A DNA stretch of 45,444 bases from Methylobacterium sp. E-065. Lineage in GTDB: Bacteria; Pseudomonadota; Alphaproteobacteria; Rhizobiales; Beijerinckiaceae. The stretch covers positions 1-45,444 of the forward strand of contig NZ_JAKSYD010000203.1 in NCBI RefSeq assembly GCF_022829605.1, read 5' to 3'. Under the pieces are notes generated by a model. It was not told the DNA's origin. It did no database searches and saw only the letters and a program-made list of their open reading frames with translations. A program made the translations under genes and the position numbers. Positions 14,251 to 21,949 of this stretch are shown here, one piece after another. How positions within the stretch are numbered: position 1 is the stretch's first letter; the number at the start of each line of letters is the position of its first letter.

Positions 14251-14292
14251 GGTACGTGACGTACCCATAACGTCAAGTACAAAATGTACCCA
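14249..14292. promoter_or_regulatory. Leftward operators (two sites), candidate OL/PL region
   Basis: Two GTAC-N5-GTAC units: GTAC at 14252 and 14261, and GTAC at 14277 and 14286. Both have the full right arm GTACCCA. Site one contains the near-perfect palindrome GGTACGTGACGTACC. The same TGGGTAC-N5-GTACCCA consensus lies between cI and cro at 22,673-22,691. The leftward operon begins here, so the CI-like repressor probably controls both directions. TTGACG at about 14,276 on the minus strand may be the -35. Confidence 0.65.
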
Positions 14293-14421
14293 TTGCCACC
14301 GAGGCGAGTGCGGGGCGCCGCGGCTTCTCCGCAACTATCCACAGTCGTCCACAACCCCAGATTTCGCTTGTTCCCTTTATGTTCCATTTCGTGCGAGCCT
14401 TTGCGGGTCAGGGAGACCGCG

Positions 14422-14670
14422 ATGGCATCACGTAGGAACTATGCCGCTCTCGGGTTCAGGCGCAACAAGAAGGGCCCCCTGGAGCGAGGCGAAGCTCAGA
14501 TGTGCTCCAATGCTGACGATGCAAGACAGCAAGCTCAGCAATTGTCCTGTCGAAGAGGTTACGCAGGGGCTGTAGCAGTCGCCTGCTGCGATTTGGAAGA
14601 TCAAGATCCGATTACGATTGCAGCCTTCGGGGAAGTGCCGCCTGAAGCGCGGGACATGCTGCCCTTCTAG
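14422..14670 (+). CDS. Small protein of a tail-repeat family, 82 aa
   Basis: First plus-strand gene right of the leftward operator, with AGGGAG 6 bases ahead of ATG 14422. The N-terminus is basic (MASRRNYAALGFRRNKKG); the rest shares pattern with the next gene (Cys/Ala helix, then a variable acidic stretch, then PITIAAFGEVPPEARDMLPF). Paralogue of 14,706-14,972. Its last 66 bp are the most diverged copy of the gene tail found four more times downstream. Function unknown. Confidence 0.6.
   Translation: MASRRNYAALGFRRNKKGPLERGEAQMCSNADDARQQAQQLSCRRGYAGAVAVACCDLEDQDPITIAAFGEVPPEARDMLPF
14605..14670 (+). repeat. Gene-tail repeat, copy A (diverged)
   Basis: The last 66 bp of the 82-aa gene encode a C-terminus aligned residue for residue with copy B (PIT-x-AxFGxVPP-x-x-x-D-x-LPF). 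It is paralogous rather than recently copied. Confidence 0.6.
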
Positions 14671-14705
14671 CCTCCGAGTAAATTGACAGATTAGGAGTAA
14701 TCGCC

Positions 14706-14972
14706 ATGGCTCTAAAGCCCATCATCGCCCACTGCGTCCAGCTGTTCGTTCTTGTGAAGGGCAAGGTCGCCCCAGGTAACCTGATCAGTTGCAAGGCGCC
14801 TGAAGAAGCCTGCCAGGTGGCCAAGGACCGCGTCAGCAGAGGTCGAGCGATCGGTGCGGCCGCCTTCACCCGCACGGTCGTGGATCCGGACTACGACGAC
14901 GGCGGAGAGCCGATCACGCTGGCGATCTTCGGAAAGGTGCCGCCGGGGCTGGCGGATCAGTTACCATTCTGA
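14706..14972 (+). CDS. Small protein of a tail-repeat family, 88 aa
   Basis: TAGGAGT precedes ATG 14706. The body has LISCKAPEEACQVAKDRVSR, a helix typical of small host proteins with an alpha/beta fold, and then AFTRTVVDPDYDDGGEPITL and AIFGKVPPGLADQLPF. The last 66 bp (14,907-14,972) recur as orphan tails at 17,776-17,841 and 18,609-18,674 and, decayed, near 16,948. This gene appears to be the intact source of those tails. Confidence 0.65.
   Translation: MALKPIIAHCVQLFVLVKGKVAPGNLISCKAPEEACQVAKDRVSRGRAIGAAAFTRTVVDPDYDDGGEPITLAIFGKVPPGLADQLPF
14907..14972 (+). repeat. Gene-tail repeat, copy B (intact gene)
   Basis: 66 bp ending in the stop codon of the 88-aa gene. Copies C and D match it at all but roughly 7-9 positions by eye. 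Confidence 0.8.
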
Positions 14973-15125
14973 GCGACGGGGCTCAGGCTAGAAGGAACAA
15001 TAGGCCGGCAGTCTGCTTGGGCACCCAGATTGGGGGCAAGTGGCCGGTCGATAAAATGCTGACGTTTGCAGCAAAGCAATCGCAGGCCGACCCTCATACG
15101 GGTACGGGATGAGTCACCTAAAGCC

Positions 15126-15701
15126 ATGACCGAGCGGCGAACGATCCCGCGGCACGCCATTATCCTTCCCGCCTTGTGCTGGCGCGCCGACGGCTCCGAG
15201 TTCCACGCTGTCACGGTCGACATCTCGGGCGAGGGCATCCGAATGCGCTCCGCGACGATCCCACCGATGGACGCGGAGCTCGGCTGCTCGATCCGTGGCG
15301 TCGGGGCGATGGAGATCCGCGTCGTTCGGACCGGAGCAGTCGATTTCGCTGTGCGCGTCATGGGCCGAGGCGCCGCGCCTGGCGAAGTGGTGCGCAGTCT
15401 CGTAGGTCTAGCGCGACTGCAAGCACCGCCGTCGGAAGAGGTGCGGGTCTCACGCCGCGTCGTGCCGAAGCGCAGGGCTGTACAGGTGACGCTGGCCGAC
15501 GGCGCGGGTGTGTCCGCTCGGATCGTGAACCTGTCCGCCTCCGGCGTGGCGCTGCAGCTGGACGCGCCGTTGGAGGTCGGGCAGGCCATCGTGGTTGGGC
15601 GGCACCGTGCGAAGGTCGCACGCCGGATCGACGGAGGTGTCGGTGCGGCCTTCCTCGTGCCCCTCGACGAAGCCACTGTCAGCGAGCACACGGTGCTCTG
15701 A
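15126..15701 (+). CDS. Tandem PilZ-domain protein, 191 aa
   Basis: Two PilZ domains. The first has R-x-x-x-R in ERRTIPRHAI and D-x-S-x-x-G in VDISGEGIRM, so it should bind c-di-GMP. The second has a degenerate first motif (RRVVPKRR) but N-L-S-A-S-G in RIVNLSASGVALQL. No catalytic domain, so it is a receptor or adaptor. It is the first cargo after tail copy B. Together with the smaller PilZ gene at 9218 and the GGDEF-EAL protein at 32,979, it gives this element several c-di-GMP-related parts. Confidence 0.85.
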   Translation: MTERRTIPRHAIILPALCWRADGSEFHAVTVDISGEGIRMRSATIPPMDAELGCSIRGVGAMEIRVVRTGAVDFAVRVMGRGAAPGEVVRSLVGLARLQAPPSEEVRVSRRVVPKRRAVQVTLADGAGVSARIVNLSASGVALQLDAPLEVGQAIVVGRHRAKVARRIDGGVGAAFLVPLDEATVSEHTVL

Positions 15702-15779
15702 CAGATCGTTGGAATGGGCGATCCCAAAGTTGGCGGATCATCGGCGACGCAACACTCCGGGCCGAGCGTTCGTCAGGCT

Positions 15780-16019
15780 TCAAGAACGTAGGAAATCGGA
15801 CCCCGGGGGCGATGGCATGTTCCGTCGATGGGACCAGACGACGCCGCCGTGGACAGCATCGGTGAGAATACAGACCCCCGGTACTCCGGCCAGGTAGGCG
15901 TCCATCGCATGATCGGCAGCCGCGATCGCTTCGGCGACGTCAGGGGCCTCTATCGACTCCGAAATGGTGTCGACGCCTCCCGCTCGCTTCTGGCGGGCTA
16001 TGCGGATCCGAAACTGCAT
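15780..16019 (-). CDS. Hypothetical protein, 79 aa
   Basis: Reads MQFRIRIARQKRAGGVDTIS then an Ala-rich helix EAPDVAEAIAAADHAMDAYL and VPGVCILTDAVHGGVVWSHR. The beta-alpha-beta look is common for small host proteins. Opposite in direction to its neighbours. Function unknown. Confidence 0.5.
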   Translation of the reverse strand: MQFRIRIARQKRAGGVDTISESIEAPDVAEAIAAADHAMDAYLAGVPGVCILTDAVHGGVVWSHRRNMPSPPGSDFLRS

Positions 16020-16078
16020 TCGGTTCGATAACTCAAGTTATCTTGCAACCAATAACAGGCTTCGACTGCAATAAAAAC

Positions 16079-16186
16079 ATGGCTCGGCGAAAACTACAAC
16101 TCCTACAGCGGGTTGCTAAGCTGCGTGGTCACCGAATTCTACCCAAAGTGACAAAACTGGCCCTCATGCAACTCTCAGTGGCTTGA
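16079..16186 (+). CDS. Possible very small basic protein, 35 aa
   Basis: ATG 16079 opens MARRKLQLLQRVAKLRGHRI and ends LALMQLSVA. Very basic, amphipathic. No clear Shine-Dalgarno; lies in a 219-bp AT-richer gap between two genes. Could be chance. Confidence 0.2.
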   Translation: MARRKLQLLQRVAKLRGHRILPKVTKLALMQLSVA

Positions 16187-16238
16187 TTGTCATAACCAGA
16201 CCGGTACTAATTGCTCTCAGAATGTTGCCTGCACCAAG

Positions 16239-16646
16239 ATGATAAGCAGTATCGAAATGTCGAACCTGCTGCTTTGCGATAGGCCCGCCATTCTTATCGT
16301 CGATGATGAAGCTTGCCAGCGTATGGCAGCTGCGGAAATGCTTCAAGCTGCCGGATTTAAAGCCCTTGAAGCTTCCAGTGCCGCAGAAGCTGTCCTCACA
16401 CTAGAGAGCGTCAACAAAATCCACGTCTTAGTCACCGATATTGACTTGAGAGGCGGTATCAACGGTATCGTACTGGCCGCATGCGTTGATTGCCGCTGGC
16501 CTCACATCAACATCATCATGACTTCCGGCAAAGTCCTGCCAGTGCCGGGGGATGTACCGAGCAGGGCTCGCTTTCTGCCGAAGCCCTACGCCGATGCTAG
16601 GATGCTCTCGGCAGTCCGCGAGATGATCGGGCAGCGCGACATCTGA
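16239..16646 (+). CDS. Single-domain response regulator receiver
   Basis: 135 aa with the full receiver set: acidic pair in ILIVDDEACQ, phospho-acceptor Asp in VLVTDIDLRGG, Ser in IIMTSGKVLP, and Lys in RFLPKPYADA. No output domain, so it would act by protein contact, like CheY or the single-domain receivers abundant in this group. ATG 16257 (MSNLLLC) is an alternative start. A cargo gene between leftward operator and cI; no histidine kinase nearby. Confidence 0.85.
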   Translation: MISSIEMSNLLLCDRPAILIVDDEACQRMAAAEMLQAAGFKALEASSAAEAVLTLESVNKIHVLVTDIDLRGGINGIVLAACVDCRWPHINIIMTSGKVLPVPGDVPSRARFLPKPYADARMLSAVREMIGQRDI

Positions 16647-16702
16647 GCGGCCGCTTGATTAAATGCCTTTCGGCCGGGCGGAACCTTTACTGTTTCAAGA
16701 AG

Positions 16703-16734
16703 GCGCCCCGCGCACCAGGTGGTGGCGGGGCGAA
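16703..16734 (+). terminator. Strong hairpin after the receiver gene
   Basis: GCCCCGC and GCGGGGC arms enclose an inner CACC-A-GGTG stem, giving a long GC-rich hairpin 57 bases after the receiver stop. No T-run follows, so termination is only probable. Confidence 0.35.
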
Positions 16735-16900
16735 GTCTGTCTCGGGCCGTAAAGCCGCGAGCGCCGAAAGGTCTCGACCGGCGCCAGCGGGGGATCGGGT
16801 GGCACGGACGGTGTGCGCCGCCCCGATCAAGCAAACCTATAGAAATCGCATACTCGCGCTCTGACATAGGTGGGAAAGCTGCTTGTCGGTTTCACAGGCG

Positions 16901-16948
16901 ACGCTCGGGAAGGTGCGGCAACGGCTGGCGGATCAGTCGCCCTTTTGA
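16901..16948 (+). repeat. Gene-tail repeat, copy E (decayed)
   Basis: The frame reads TLGKVRQRLADQSPF then stop, against IFGKVPPGLADQLPF in copy B. The sequence before it is unrelated. The 440-bp interval 16,647-17,087 otherwise holds only the hairpin at 16,703 and no convincing gene. Confidence 0.6.
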
Positions 16949-17087
16949 TGGACTGCGCGACAGTTCTAATCTGCGTTGGGGCGACTTCACCCGTCCACGG
17001 GTAGGTTCACCCGCGATTGCAAGCATCTTACGGCGCGCCCTTCAGTGAGTGCCGACGCGCTCCCGTCTTTTTCAATCTGGAGTGCAC

Positions 17088-17327
17088 ATGCCCCGCTACT
17101 TCTTCAGCGTCCATGACGATCGCAGCGAGATCGACACCGAAGGCAAGGAATTGACCGGTCACGCCGCCGCGCGCCTGGTGGCCACCAACATGGCCAGCGA
17201 GATCCTGCGGGAGGAGGCATATCACTCGAAGCACGGCGAAGCGTGGTACTTGGAGGTCGCGGACGAGGCGGGCAAGATCGTCTGCCACGTCGACGTTAGC
17301 GTCACGACACCGAGTGCGGGCGACTGA
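17088..17327 (+). CDS. DUF6894 family protein, 79 aa
   Basis: CTGGAGTGCAC supplies the RBS for ATG 17088. MPRYFFSVHDDRSEIDTEGK then ELTGHAAARLVATNMASEIL and the closing strand IVCHVDVSV is the standard DUF6894 pattern, a very common small protein family in Methylobacterium and relatives with no known function. Follows tail copy E; likely host-derived cargo. Confidence 0.85.
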   Translation: MPRYFFSVHDDRSEIDTEGKELTGHAAARLVATNMASEILREEAYHSKHGEAWYLEVADEAGKIVCHVDVSVTTPSAGD

Positions 17328-17512
17328 TACAGCGCCTGGGCCGGTGGCCCCCCGGGATCCGCTTGGCCTCGCCGCAGCCCCGCCCCGGGCCGCTGAGCAG
17401 ATCATGCTGGTGAACTTCGGTGCGATGTCGCCGGTACCAGCGGATCGGCTGCTGGTCCGACTGTGCCCGCGCGGCGCTCGCCGGCATCCGCCATCCGTGT
17501 CAGTCTTCGGAC

Positions 17513-17770
17513 ATGGCCAAATCAGATTACGCGATCTGCGAAGTCAAAGTCGAGGATACTTGGCAGCGCGTGACGGCCGCCGAGGCGCACGCTCATCACC
17601 GTTCCGCACCGAAACGATGCCCGGAATGCCACGGCCCTGTATTGACGGCCAGCAACTATACGCAGCCGATCCGGATCAGGCTGAGCCACCGGAAGGCGCA
17701 TGACGGCTGTTCGCTGGTGCCGGACCGGTTCAAAGGCGTACGGTCGCCGCACCCGCAGGCGATGGCATAG
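17513..17770 (+). CDS. Small zinc-site protein, copy 1 (85 aa)
   Basis: Begins MAKSDYAICEVKVEDTWQRV and contains HAHHRSAPKRCPECHGPVLT, a likely zinc site of two Cys plus His residues, then LSHRKAHDGC. Nearly the same protein is encoded again at 18,346-18,603. The stop is followed within 6 bases by tail copy C in a different frame, so gene plus tail behave as one 330-bp unit that was duplicated. Confidence 0.7.
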   Translation: MAKSDYAICEVKVEDTWQRVTAAEAHAHHRSAPKRCPECHGPVLTASNYTQPIRIRLSHRKAHDGCSLVPDRFKGVRSPHPQAMA

Positions 17771-17775
17771 GGGCG

Positions 17776-17841
17776 GAGCCGATCACGCTTGCGATCTTCG
17801 GGAAGGTGCCACCGGGGCTGGCGGATCAGCTGCCGTTCTAA
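17776..17841 (+). repeat. Gene-tail repeat, copy C (orphan)
   Basis: 66 bp encoding EPITLAIFGKVPPGLADQLP then F and TAA, with no start of its own and out of frame with the preceding zinc-site gene. A remnant of the 14,706 type gene. Confidence 0.85.
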
Positions 17842-17851
17842 CTGCGACCTG

Positions 17852-18187
17852 TCACACGGGCCCGCTGTCGCTATTGCGCTGCTTGCACCGCCAGCCGACG
17901 AAGCAGGCTGGCACATCGCGGGTCGGCTCATAGGCCGGAGCCCCGGTCTCATCCTGCTCGCACGCGCCGCTGTCCCGGTGGACGGTCTCATAAGCGAAGT
18001 CGCTCAATGCTAGCACTGCGTTCCCCGCCCGTGCCACGAGAGCCCTGAGATCGGCACAGGTGAAGGTGCGCGTGTCCGTGCGGCCTTGGCCGCAGGCGCC
18101 GGTTGCGGTCCCCAGGACGAGGGCGAGTGCAAGGGCTCTTGAGGCGATGGGCATGGCGGTGCGCGGTGCTTTTGGCGTCATCCGCAT
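17852..18187 (-). CDS. Secreted Cys-containing protein, 111 aa
   Basis: ATG 18187 is chosen because GAGG lies 6 bases upstream on the minus strand. A signal peptide (MPIASRALALALVLGTATGA after a basic leader) precedes a mature domain with four Cys: FTCADLRALVARAGNAVLAL, GACEQ, VPACFVGWRC. The pattern resembles a family of small exported proteins of unknown function in Methylobacterium. Opposes its neighbours and lies between the two zinc-site gene copies. Confidence 0.65.
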   Translation of the reverse strand: MRMTPKAPRTAMPIASRALALALVLGTATGACGQGRTDTRTFTCADLRALVARAGNAVLALSDFAYETVHRDSGACEQDETGAPAYEPTRDVPACFVGWRCKQRNSDSGPV

Positions 18188-18345
18188 GGTGCGCCTCGGT
18201 CGATGCCCTGACCATGCCCGCCGCCGCGGCATAGGCACGCTGCCGGTCCTCGCGGCGGCATCGTCAGGGCTGGTGGATCATCTGACGTTCCACGTGTGGC
18301 GTTGCTGCACTCGGCAGTGTTCGTTCCTTGTGCGACGCTCAGGCT

Positions 18346-18603
18346 ATGGCGAAGTCAGTCCACCCGATGTGCGAGGTCAAGGTCGACAGCGCTTGGCAGC
18401 GCGTGACGGCCGTGGAGGCGCACGCCCATCATCGCTCCGCGCCGAAGCGCTGTCCGGAATGCCACGGCGTCGTGTTGACGGCGAGCAACTATACCCAGCC
18501 GATCCAAATCAGGCTGAGCCACCGAAAGGCCCATGACGGCTGCCCGCTGCTGCCGAACCGGTTCAGAGGCGTGCGGTCGCCGCACCCGCAGGCGATGGTG
18601 TAA
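18346..18603 (+). CDS. Small zinc-site protein, copy 2 (85 aa)
   Basis: MAKSVHPMCEVKVDSAWQRV, then HAHHRSAPKRCPECHGVVLT and LSHRKAHDGC. Very close to copy 1 at 17,513 (most residues identical by eye). Again followed directly by an orphan tail repeat. The paralogues bracket the secreted-protein gene. Confidence 0.7.
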   Translation: MAKSVHPMCEVKVDSAWQRVTAVEAHAHHRSAPKRCPECHGVVLTASNYTQPIQIRLSHRKAHDGCPLLPNRFRGVRSPHPQAMV

Positions 18604-18608
18604 GCCTG

Positions 18609-18674
18609 GAGCCAATCACGCTGGCGATCTTCGGGAAGGTGCCGCTGGGGCTGGCGGACCAGTTGCCGTTCTGA
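18609..18674 (+). repeat. Gene-tail repeat, copy D (orphan)
   Basis: 66 bp encoding EPITLAIFGKVPLGLADQLP then F and TGA. It immediately precedes the MmeI-like gene region, as copies B, E and C precede other cargo. Confidence 0.85.
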
Positions 18675-18808
18675 GCAGGCGTGACTCAATCGCTACGCCT
18701 CTCCGCGAATTGCATGGCGGCACGCATTCCATCTTGAGGGAGTCAACCTCGTTCACTCTTAATCCACAGGCATCGCCCATCAGAACGGCCGAGCTTGGGG
18801 AGGGATCC

Positions 18809-21676
18809 ATGACGCCGCAGCAGTTCATCGACCGCTGGAAGCCGGTCGCCCTCTCCGAGCGCGCCGCGGCCCAGTCGCACTTCAACGACCTCTGCCGACT
18901 GCTCGACCACCCGACACCCATCGAGGCCGACCCGAAAGGCGAGACTTTCGCCTTTGAGAAGGGCTTGCAGAAGTCAGGCGGCGGCCTCGGCTTCGCCGAC
19001 GTGTGGAAGCGTCAGCACTTCGCCTGGGAGTACAAGAAGCGGAAGCGCAACCTAGGTGACGCCCTCGACCAACTCGCTCGCTACGCGCTCGCACTGGAGA
19101 GCCCGCCGCTCCATATCGCCTGCGATACGGACCAGTTCCGGGTCGTCACCGCGTGGACCAACACCGTCCCGTATGCCTACGACATCAGCCTCGACGACCT
19201 GCGCGAGCCTGCGAAGCTCGACATCCTGCGGTCGGCGTTCCACGAGCCGACCAAGCTGCGCAAGGGCGGGAGCCGGGCCGACCTGACCCGGCAGGCAGCT
19301 GATCGCTTCTCCAGCATAGCGCTGCGCCTGCGCGAGCGCGGACACGCGCCGGAGCCGGTCGCTCACCTCGTCAACCGTCTCGCCTTCCTATTCTTCGCCG
19401 AGGACGTGCGCTTGCTGCCGGCTGGCTTCTTTCGCCGCGCGATTGAGGAGGTCGCAGGGCGCCCACACGAAGCAAAGGCCTTGTTCGACGACCTCTTCGG
19501 TATCCTGCGCAAGGGCGGCCGGTTCGGGCTGGAGCGCCTGCCCTACATCAACGGAGGGCTGTTCGATGAGCAACCTGCGCTGCCCCTCGACGAAGGTGAC
19601 GTGCAGCTGCTGATCGAGGCTGGCCGCCAGGACTGGGCGCACATCGATCCCTCGATCTTCGGTACGCTGTTCGAGCGCTTCCTAGATCCTGATAAGCGCG
19701 CTCAGATCGGCGCGCACTACACCGACGCGGAAAAGATCACGCGCATCATCGAGCCGGTGCTTCTGCGGCCGCTCCGCGCCGAGTGGCAGGAGGCGAGGGC
19801 TGATATCGAGCGGTTGACCGACAAGGCTCGCAAGAAGGGGCCGAAGGCGAAGGAGTGGCAGCGGGCCGAGGAGCGCCGCTCGGTGTTCCTGGAGCGTCTG
19901 CGCACCTTGGAGATCCTGGACCCCGCATGCGGCTCCGGCAACTTCCTGTACATGGCGCTGCACGCCGTAAAGGACCTGGAGCACACCGCGAACCAGGAGT
20001 GTGAGATTTACGGCCTGCCGCCGCGCATGCCGATGGTTGGGCCGGAGATCCTTCGCGGGCTGGAGATCAACCCGCTTGCGGCCGAGCTGGCACGCACGAC
20101 AGTATGGATCGGCGACATCCAGTGGGCCGTGCGCAATGGTTTCTACACGCGACCAGAGCCGATCCTCCGGAGACTCGACACGATCGAATGCCGGGATGCG
20201 CTGATCACCGCACCGCCAGCCGCGGCGGCATCGTCGTCGCCGGTCGAAGAAGCCAAGTGGCCGAAGGCGGAGTTCATCGTCGGCAACCCGCCGTTCCTGG
20301 GCGGAAAGATGCTGCGTCGGAACCTCGGCGACGCTGCGGTCGACACCCTATTCGAGACCTACCGCGGACGCGTACCCGCGGAGGCCGACCTCGTGACCTA
20401 CTGGTTCGAGAAAGCGCGTGCACAGATCGAGCGGGGCGAGGCGCGGCGCGCGGGCCTAGTGACGACGAACTCGATCCGCGGCGGCGCCAACCGGCGCGTC
20501 CTAGAGCAGATCGCGGCCGACATGCCGGTCTTCTCTGCTTGGGCGGACGAACCTTGGGTGGTGGACGGGGCGGCGGTGCGGGTGTCGCTCGTGTGCTTCG
20601 GCGAGACCCTACCGGACGAAGCGATCGAGTTGGATGGCCAGCAGGTCGAGCGCGTCAACCCGGACCTAACCGGGGCGGGCGCGAACCTGAGCGCCGTGCG
20701 GCGGTTGGCTGAGAACCAGGGCGTCGCGTTCATGGGCAACATCAAGGGCGGGGCGTTCGACGTACCCGGCGAGGTGGCCAGGGCGTGGTTGTCCGCGCCG
20801 CTTAACGTCAACGGGCGGTCGAACGCCGACGTGCTGCGCCCGTGGATCAACGGGCTCGACATCGCCCGGCGCCCGCGGGACATGTGGATCATCGATTTTA
20901 ACGCTATGGGCAGCGACAACGAGGCGGCGTTCTATGAAGCGCCATTTGCCCATGTGCTGATGACCGTGAAGTCGGAACGCGCTTCCAACAGAAATCCCGA
21001 TATCGCCCGGTGGTGGTGGAAGCACATTAGAAATAGGCCCGCGTTCAACTCCCAAGTCGGCAATCTCGCTCGTTATATTGGCACCGCACGAGTCGCGAAG
21101 CATCGCCTTTTTGGCTGGTTCGAAACGATCGTGATACCGGACTCGCAGGTCATCGCCATCGCACGCGAGGACGACACCGCATTCGGGGTCCTGCATTCGC
21201 GCTTTCACGAGGCGTGGTCGTTGCGGCTGTGTTCCTGGCTTGGCGTCGGCAACGATCCACGTTACACGCCCACTACGACGTTCGAGACGTATCCGTTTCC
21301 AGTGAACCTGACGCCAAACGTGATGGCGAAGGACTATGCAGGCGAGCCGAACGCCCGGCGGGTCGGTGCGGCGGCCCAGAAGCTCCATGAACTCCGATCC
21401 GCGTGGCTAAACCCCTTGGATCAAGTGCGGGTTGAGCCAGAAGTAGCGCCAGGCTTCCCGGATCGGCTCTTGCCGCGCGACGCGAACACAGCCGGCGTGC
21501 TCAAGAAACGTACCCTCACCAACCTCTACAACGAGCGACCGCAGTGGCTTGATCACGCCCACGCCGAGCTCGATCGCGCAGTGGCTGCCGCTTATGGCTG
21601 GCCGGAAGACATCGCGATCGACGATGCGCTGGCGAGACTGGTGGCGCTGAACGGGACGCGAGCCGCAGCAGCTTAG
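18809..21676 (+). CDS. MmeI-like single-chain restriction-methylation enzyme (type IIL)
   Basis: 955 aa, start ATG 18809 with GGGGAGGG 5 bases upstream. The N-terminal nuclease region has D64-X9-E74-X-K76 (DVWKRQHFAWEYK), the same spacing as the PD-ExK site of MmeI. The methyltransferase core follows: LDPACGSGNF (about 370-379, SAM binding) and NPPF (about 492-495, adenine N6 target motif). The C-terminal third would hold the target recognition domain. Such enzymes methylate one strand and cut at a fixed distance, with nuclease and methylase in one chain, so no partner gene is needed. It sits between leftward operator and cI, where lysogeny-expressed defence genes are common. The site recognised cannot be read by eye. 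Confidence 0.85.
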   Translation: MTPQQFIDRWKPVALSERAAAQSHFNDLCRLLDHPTPIEADPKGETFAFEKGLQKSGGGLGFADVWKRQHFAWEYKKRKRNLGDALDQLARYALALESPPLHIACDTDQFRVVTAWTNTVPYAYDISLDDLREPAKLDILRSAFHEPTKLRKGGSRADLTRQAADRFSSIALRLRERGHAPEPVAHLVNRLAFLFFAEDVRLLPAGFFRRAIEEVAGRPHEAKALFDDLFGILRKGGRFGLERLPYINGGLFDEQPALPLDEGDVQLLIEAGRQDWAHIDPSIFGTLFERFLDPDKRAQIGAHYTDAEKITRIIEPVLLRPLRAEWQEARADIERLTDKARKKGPKAKEWQRAEERRSVFLERLRTLEILDPACGSGNFLYMALHAVKDLEHTANQECEIYGLPPRMPMVGPEILRGLEINPLAAELARTTVWIGDIQWAVRNGFYTRPEPILRRLDTIECRDALITAPPAAAASSSPVEEAKWPKAEFIVGNPPFLGGKMLRRNLGDAAVDTLFETYRGRVPAEADLVTYWFEKARAQIERGEARRAGLVTTNSIRGGANRRVLEQIAADMPVFSAWADEPWVVDGAAVRVSLVCFGETLPDEAIELDGQQVERVNPDLTGAGANLSAVRRLAENQGVAFMGNIKGGAFDVPGEVARAWLSAPLNVNGRSNADVLRPWINGLDIARRPRDMWIIDFNAMGSDNEAAFYEAPFAHVLMTVKSERASNRNPDIARWWWKHIRNRPAFNSQVGNLARYIGTARVAKHRLFGWFETIVIPDSQVIAIAREDDTAFGVLHSRFHEAWSLRLCSWLGVGNDPRYTPTTTFETYPFPVNLTPNVMAKDYAGEPNARRVGAAAQKLHELRSAWLNPLDQVRVEPEVAPGFPDRLLPRDANTAGVLKKRTLTNLYNERPQWLDHAHAELDRAVAAAYGWPEDIAIDDALARLVALNGTRAAAA

Positions 21677-21683
21677 GGGAGGG

Positions 21684-21944
21684 TCACCACATCTCGCCGC
21701 CATCTTCCTCCTGAAGCACGCGCAGCCCCGCTTCCACGATCCCCTTCAAGTGCTCCAGCGCATTCACCCCGATCGGCACGCCCACCCGGTGTCCTTCCAC
21801 GGTGGTCACCACCAGGACGGCAAGAGCGTCACCGACCATCAGCTCGGGATCCGGCAGGCAGATCGGCAGGATGAAGTCGGTGTGGAGCTCGCCGAGCTGG
21901 AGGTAGGCGGCCTTGTCGGCGCGGAAGGGTTTGGGGTCGGTCAT
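21684..21944 (-). CDS. Hypothetical protein, 86 aa
   Basis: Starts ATG 21944, 6 bases after the repressor gene's stop, so probably co-transcribed with it. MTDPKPFRADKAAYLQLGEL, then a beta region LPDPELMVGDALAVLVVTTV and HRVGVPIGVNALEHLKGIV. Not recognised. Ends 8 bases from the MmeI-like gene stop (convergent). Confidence 0.6.
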   Translation of the reverse strand: MTDPKPFRADKAAYLQLGELHTDFILPICLPDPELMVGDALAVLVVTTVEGHRVGVPIGVNALEHLKGIVEAGLRVLQEEDGGEMW

Positions 21945-21949
21945 GGCAT

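Noticed and set aside
14333..14356. DnaA-box-like pair (CTATCCACA and GTCCACAAC)
   Set aside because: Only one is a near match to TTATCCACA and no array or AT-rich unwinding region accompanies it; the iteron cluster at 30.64 kb is a better origin candidate.
16586..16867. A 93-codon minus-strand frame after the receiver gene
   Set aside because: Overlaps the receiver gene and a hairpin, has irregular composition, no RBS and no family resemblance.
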